IMG/VR virus record: IMGVR_UViG_3300029787_000046
Coordinates: 1 to 57,813 of that record
Reading direction: 5' to 3' (one strand)
From: a virus
Length of the DNA stretch: 57,813 bases
A model generated the notes under the pieces. The model was given only the letters and a program-made list of their open reading frames with translations, was not told the origin of the DNA and ran no database searches. Below are positions 55,487 to 57,813 of the stretch, one piece after another. Both the position numbers and the translations under genes were made by a program. Numbering within the stretch: position 1 is the stretch's first letter; every line of letters starts with the position of its first letter.

Positions 55487-57357
55487 GGTTTCTCCGTGAA
55501 TGTTTGTTTTGCTTCCCCCCAATTTGGTCCAAACTCTGCGTCGACTACGGAGGGTACTTCTAGTTTGACGCAATCCTGCATTATCTCCGTAATCTTTTTA
55601 GCTTGGTCTTCACTTTCTACGGAGACATCTAGTTCATCGTGTACTTGAATCATGGGAAGTATACCTTCATCAGCTAAAGCAACCATCGCAGCTTTAGTTT
55701 GATCGGCAGCACTTCCTTGGATAAGTTTATTAAGAGCCTTATAAGTAAACGCTCGTTTGATTGCAGGACCATGTTCGGCATAAGCTTCTTGGTAAGTCAT
55801 TGGCTTCCAACTCCCATACTTGTTTGGTTCCCATTTATCAAACCTACAACGTCTGCCTAGAACGGTACGGATTACACCTTTTTGACTTGCTCTGTTTATA
55901 GCGTAATCACTTAACTCTCGTACGAAGGGTACTTTTTCATGATATTGAGCAAACAACTCTTTTGCATCTTCAAACTCTAAACCTAAACTTGCTGCCAACT
56001 TTTTAGACCCCATACCGTAGAACAACCCGAGGTTGATATCTTTAGCCTGTTTACGAGGGACGCCCACAATATCTGCTGCCATTTGGTGGAAGTCTGTTCG
56101 TGCATCTGCATTGTATTGTTCTGCAAAGTCAGAAGCCCCTCTGAAGCCCATGAGCTTGCTGTAATGCACAACTATGCGCGGTTCTTGGCTAGAGTAATCG
56201 AACGCACCCCATAATGTGTCTTGTTCAGGTATAAATAGGCTACGTATCATTGGACCAATTTCGCCATGCCTAGCAGGGATTTGTTGAAGATTAGGGTTAC
56301 TGTAACTAAATCTACCTGTGACAGTACCGCCATCGTCAGAACGCAGAGGGTGTAGCTCAGCATGGATACGCCCATTTATCTGGTGCTTTAATATTGTATC
56401 TACAAAAGTAGTTCTTGCTTTATTAAACTCTCTAGCTTGTACAATCATTTGTGGTATTTTGTGGGGATGGTTGGCTAAGAATCCTTTAGTAAAGCTTGGT
56501 GCTCCTGTTTTTTCTGTTTTACTATACTCTAAACCTAAAGCATCAAATGCTTTTGATACACTCTCAGCAGCCCACAACTCTACAGCAATACCTGATTGTT
56601 TTTTAATTTCGTCAAGTAATTTCTTTTCACGTTGCTCTAAATCAACTTTAATACGTTCGGCTTTTTCTAAATCTACACAGACGCCACGTTGTCGCATAGG
56701 TATTATCGTTTTCAATACTTTTAATTCTAGGTCAAAAATATCGCCAATATCTTCTTTTATGATTAGCCCTTTAAAATGTGTCCACAAACGTAAAGTCAAC
56801 GCTGCATCTTGTTCTGCATAAGCTCCTACATAAGCAGCAGGGAGTTTAAACATCTCACTTTTAGCATTGATACCAAAAGCCTCTGCTGCTTCTCGTAGTT
56901 CTTTTTCTGATTTACGCTCTTGCAAATAATCTCTGCCAATAGCGTTTAAGGCATAGCTAAAACGATTTTCATCTAACAAAGGGGCAACAACCATTGTGTC
57001 TACTATTCTTCCTTGGATAGTTACACCTTCAGCAAGCAACCACCCAACATCATAAGGAGCGTTATGGAAAATATAATCACGATCTTTTGAACATACCTCT
57101 TGTAACCACCTGATTGTTGTTTTGGGGTCAAGATTAGAACCTAACTCGTGTCGTATAGGAAAGTACCATTGGTCGCCATCTACTGCTACAGCGATACCTA
57201 TAATATATCCATCTTTCCTAGCCCACCCTGAACCCATTGTTGTAAGGTTAGGATCTCTAGTTTCTAAATCTATAGCTACTTCTCTAGCATGGCTAAGATC
57301 TGGATAACCATCGGGCATAACCCACTCAGTCGGGGGTTGAAATAAAGGAAACTGCAT
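55441..57357 (-). CDS. DNA polymerase I (family A) with 3'-5' exonuclease
   Basis: This 638-residue protein has an exonuclease domain with AIDLETRD (Asp30, Glu32), HNAPYDVGWL and YAEQDAALTL (Tyr180, Asp184). The polymerase has motif A FDYSSQEPRI (Asp387), motif B RKQAKDINLGLFYG (Arg435, Lys439, Leu443, Tyr447) and motif C QVHDELDVSV (Asp574, Glu575). All catalytic acids are present. At the position of E. coli Phe762 it has Leu443, an unusual residue with known kinetic meaning. There is no 5'-3' nuclease domain and no DnaJ-type insertion. It is the main replicase of the phage. Confidence 0.95.
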   Translation of the reverse strand: MQFPLFQPPTEWVMPDGYPDLSHAREVAIDLETRDPNLTTMGSGWARKDGYIIGIAVAVDGDQWYFPIRHELGSNLDPKTTIRWLQEVCSKDRDYIFHNAPYDVGWLLAEGVTIQGRIVDTMVVAPLLDENRFSYALNAIGRDYLQERKSEKELREAAEAFGINAKSEMFKLPAAYVGAYAEQDAALTLRLWTHFKGLIIKEDIGDIFDLELKVLKTIIPMRQRGVCVDLEKAERIKVDLEQREKKLLDEIKKQSGIAVELWAAESVSKAFDALGLEYSKTEKTGAPSFTKGFLANHPHKIPQMIVQAREFNKARTTFVDTILKHQINGRIHAELHPLRSDDGGTVTGRFSYSNPNLQQIPARHGEIGPMIRSLFIPEQDTLWGAFDYSSQEPRIVVHYSKLMGFRGASDFAEQYNADARTDFHQMAADIVGVPRKQAKDINLGLFYGMGSKKLAASLGLEFEDAKELFAQYHEKVPFVRELSDYAINRASQKGVIRTVLGRRCRFDKWEPNKYGSWKPMTYQEAYAEHGPAIKRAFTYKALNKLIQGSAADQTKAAMVALADEGILPMIQVHDELDVSVESEDQAKKITEIMQDCVKLEVPSVVDAEFGPNWGEAKQTFTEKPWTRGLKDNHSEMKT

Positions 57358-57526
57358 TACTCTTCACTTTCATCGGTTGGTTGCATTTATGACATTTAGC
57401 CCACTTATTTTTCAAATTGCGAAAAGTAACCTCCTTTGTAGCCCCACACTCACAAACGGCGATTAGCACTTCATCTAGTTTTCCATTCGCATCTGTCTTC
57501 GAGGAAGAGGTCTGGCTCTTGGTCAT
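57326..57526 (-). CDS. Small zinc-ribbon protein before polymerase
   Basis: The start is set at 57526 (MTKSQTSSSKTDANGK) with GGAAGG before it. In 66 residues it has VCECGATKEVTF and WAKCHKCNQPM, a four-cysteine zinc ribbon. It overlaps the end of the junction gene by 56 bases and the start of the polymerase gene by 32. It may contact nucleic acid beside the polymerase. Confidence 0.65.
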   Translation of the reverse strand: MTKSQTSSSKTDANGKLDEVLIAVCECGATKEVTFRNLKNKWAKCHKCNQPMKVKSNAVSFISTPD

Positions 57527-57813
57527 TCGTTGTTTCCTTCCGAATAATTTCTGCTTCAACTAACATAAGATACCTGCGTAAATCTTGTATATCATCCAAG
57601 ATACCTTCAGCTCTAGTGTCTTTTTCAGCAGCAAGAAAGATGTCATAGTTGCTTTCATTCACTTGCTTTTCAAGCCTGTCCCACTTTCGGGCAAGCATCA
57701 TGAACGCACCTACGCCACCTCTTTGTTTCCAACTGTTTCCGTAACTCTGCTCTGCCTTGTGTAGTTTTGTAACATCTACTTGTGCTACTTTTTCTACGAT
57801 TGTAATCATTTCA
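57471..57813 (-). CDS. Junction gene, main part (conserved small phage protein)
   Basis: This is the body of the protein whose start is at 1-182; joined, it is about 126 residues. Its core, SYGNSWKQRGGVGAFMMLAR and KWDRLEKQVNE, ends in GILDDIQDLRRYLMLVEAEI. This is a pattern I know from phage proteins beside thymidylate synthase genes and reminiscent of Nmad1/DUF1599 (nucleotide-modification-associated) or all-alpha NTP pyrophosphatase helices. The link is tentative. The acidic and basic residues in D-D-I-x-D-L-R-R could form a metal site. The ORF from the ATG at 57809 alone would be 112 residues. Confidence 0.8.
   Translation of the reverse strand, partial: EMITIVEKVAQVDVTKLHKAEQSYGNSWKQRGGVGAFMMLARKWDRLEKQVNESNYDIFLAAEKDTRAEGILDDIQDLRRYLMLVEAEIIRKETTNDQEPDLFLEDRCEWKTR
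57670..57813. repeat. Terminal direct repeat, right copy
   Basis: Same sequence as 1-144 with one substitution (G at 57759). See the left copy. Confidence 0.95.

Noticed and set aside
1-57813. Prophage or temperate-phage modules (integrase, repressor, attachment site)
   Set aside because: No integrase catalytic pattern, repressor-like gene pair or att-like repeat was found; the terminal repeat is an assembly overlap in a gene.

Overview
The window reads as a complete, circularly assembled genome of a tailed phage of about 57.7 kb. The first 144 bases recur as the last 144 with one mismatch, and one gene runs across the seam, so the true sequence is a circle or a circular permutation. Gene content points to a podovirus: P22-type portal and connector proteins, no tape measure and no sheath. 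The host is probably a marine or other aquatic bacterium. This rests on AT-rich DNA, a PolA-type polymerase, an AEP primase, two 2OG-Fe(II) oxygenases and structural proteins of kinds I know from marine phage genomes; the HMO-2011-like phages of marine alphaproteobacteria are my closest mental match, which is inference. I see no integrase, no phage repressor, no phage RNA polymerase and no tRNA gene.

Layout. Every gene but one is on the minus strand. There are two long transcription units, and each starts at a copy of the same promoter module. Module A (about 10,622-10,730) reads leftward into the early/replication unit: an SSB-like protein, AEP primase, UvrD-type helicase, a DUF932 protein, a DNA-base-modification group (an ADDT/5-hmU-kinase-helical-domain-like protein, a GT-B glycosyltransferase and a thymidylate-synthase-family enzyme), then across the seam to DNA polymerase I, an HD nucleotidase, a cytidylyltransferase and many small genes. 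This unit ends at a strong terminator at 50,141-50,177. Module B (about 49,961-50,135) then reads leftward into the late unit: small terminase, an internal block with a duplicated gene pair and several hairpins, large terminase, portal, holin, endolysin, a GroES-like protein, scaffold, major capsid protein (followed by its own terminator), a cluster of tiny very basic proteins, connectors, a repeat-built tail fibre with an S74 chaperone end, and finally the large presumed ejection proteins and membrane proteins. The only plus-strand gene is a SNF2-family helicase at 10,791-12,230. It diverges from the early unit and converges on the end of the late unit.

How it may work together. The SSB, primase, helicase and polymerase form a self-sufficient replication set that feeds on a remodelled nucleotide pool (thymidylate-synthase homologue, HD phosphohydrolase). 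The neighbouring thymidylate-synthase homologue, ADDT-like protein and glycosyltransferase suggest that thymine, or part of it, is replaced or decorated in the virion DNA. That is the most interesting biological proposal here. Other unusual points are the twin promoter modules with a shared 16-bp leader motif, a tandem duplication with iteron-like repeats between the two terminase genes, a 22-residue membrane micro-ORF, and a leucine at the PolA position equivalent to E. coli 762.
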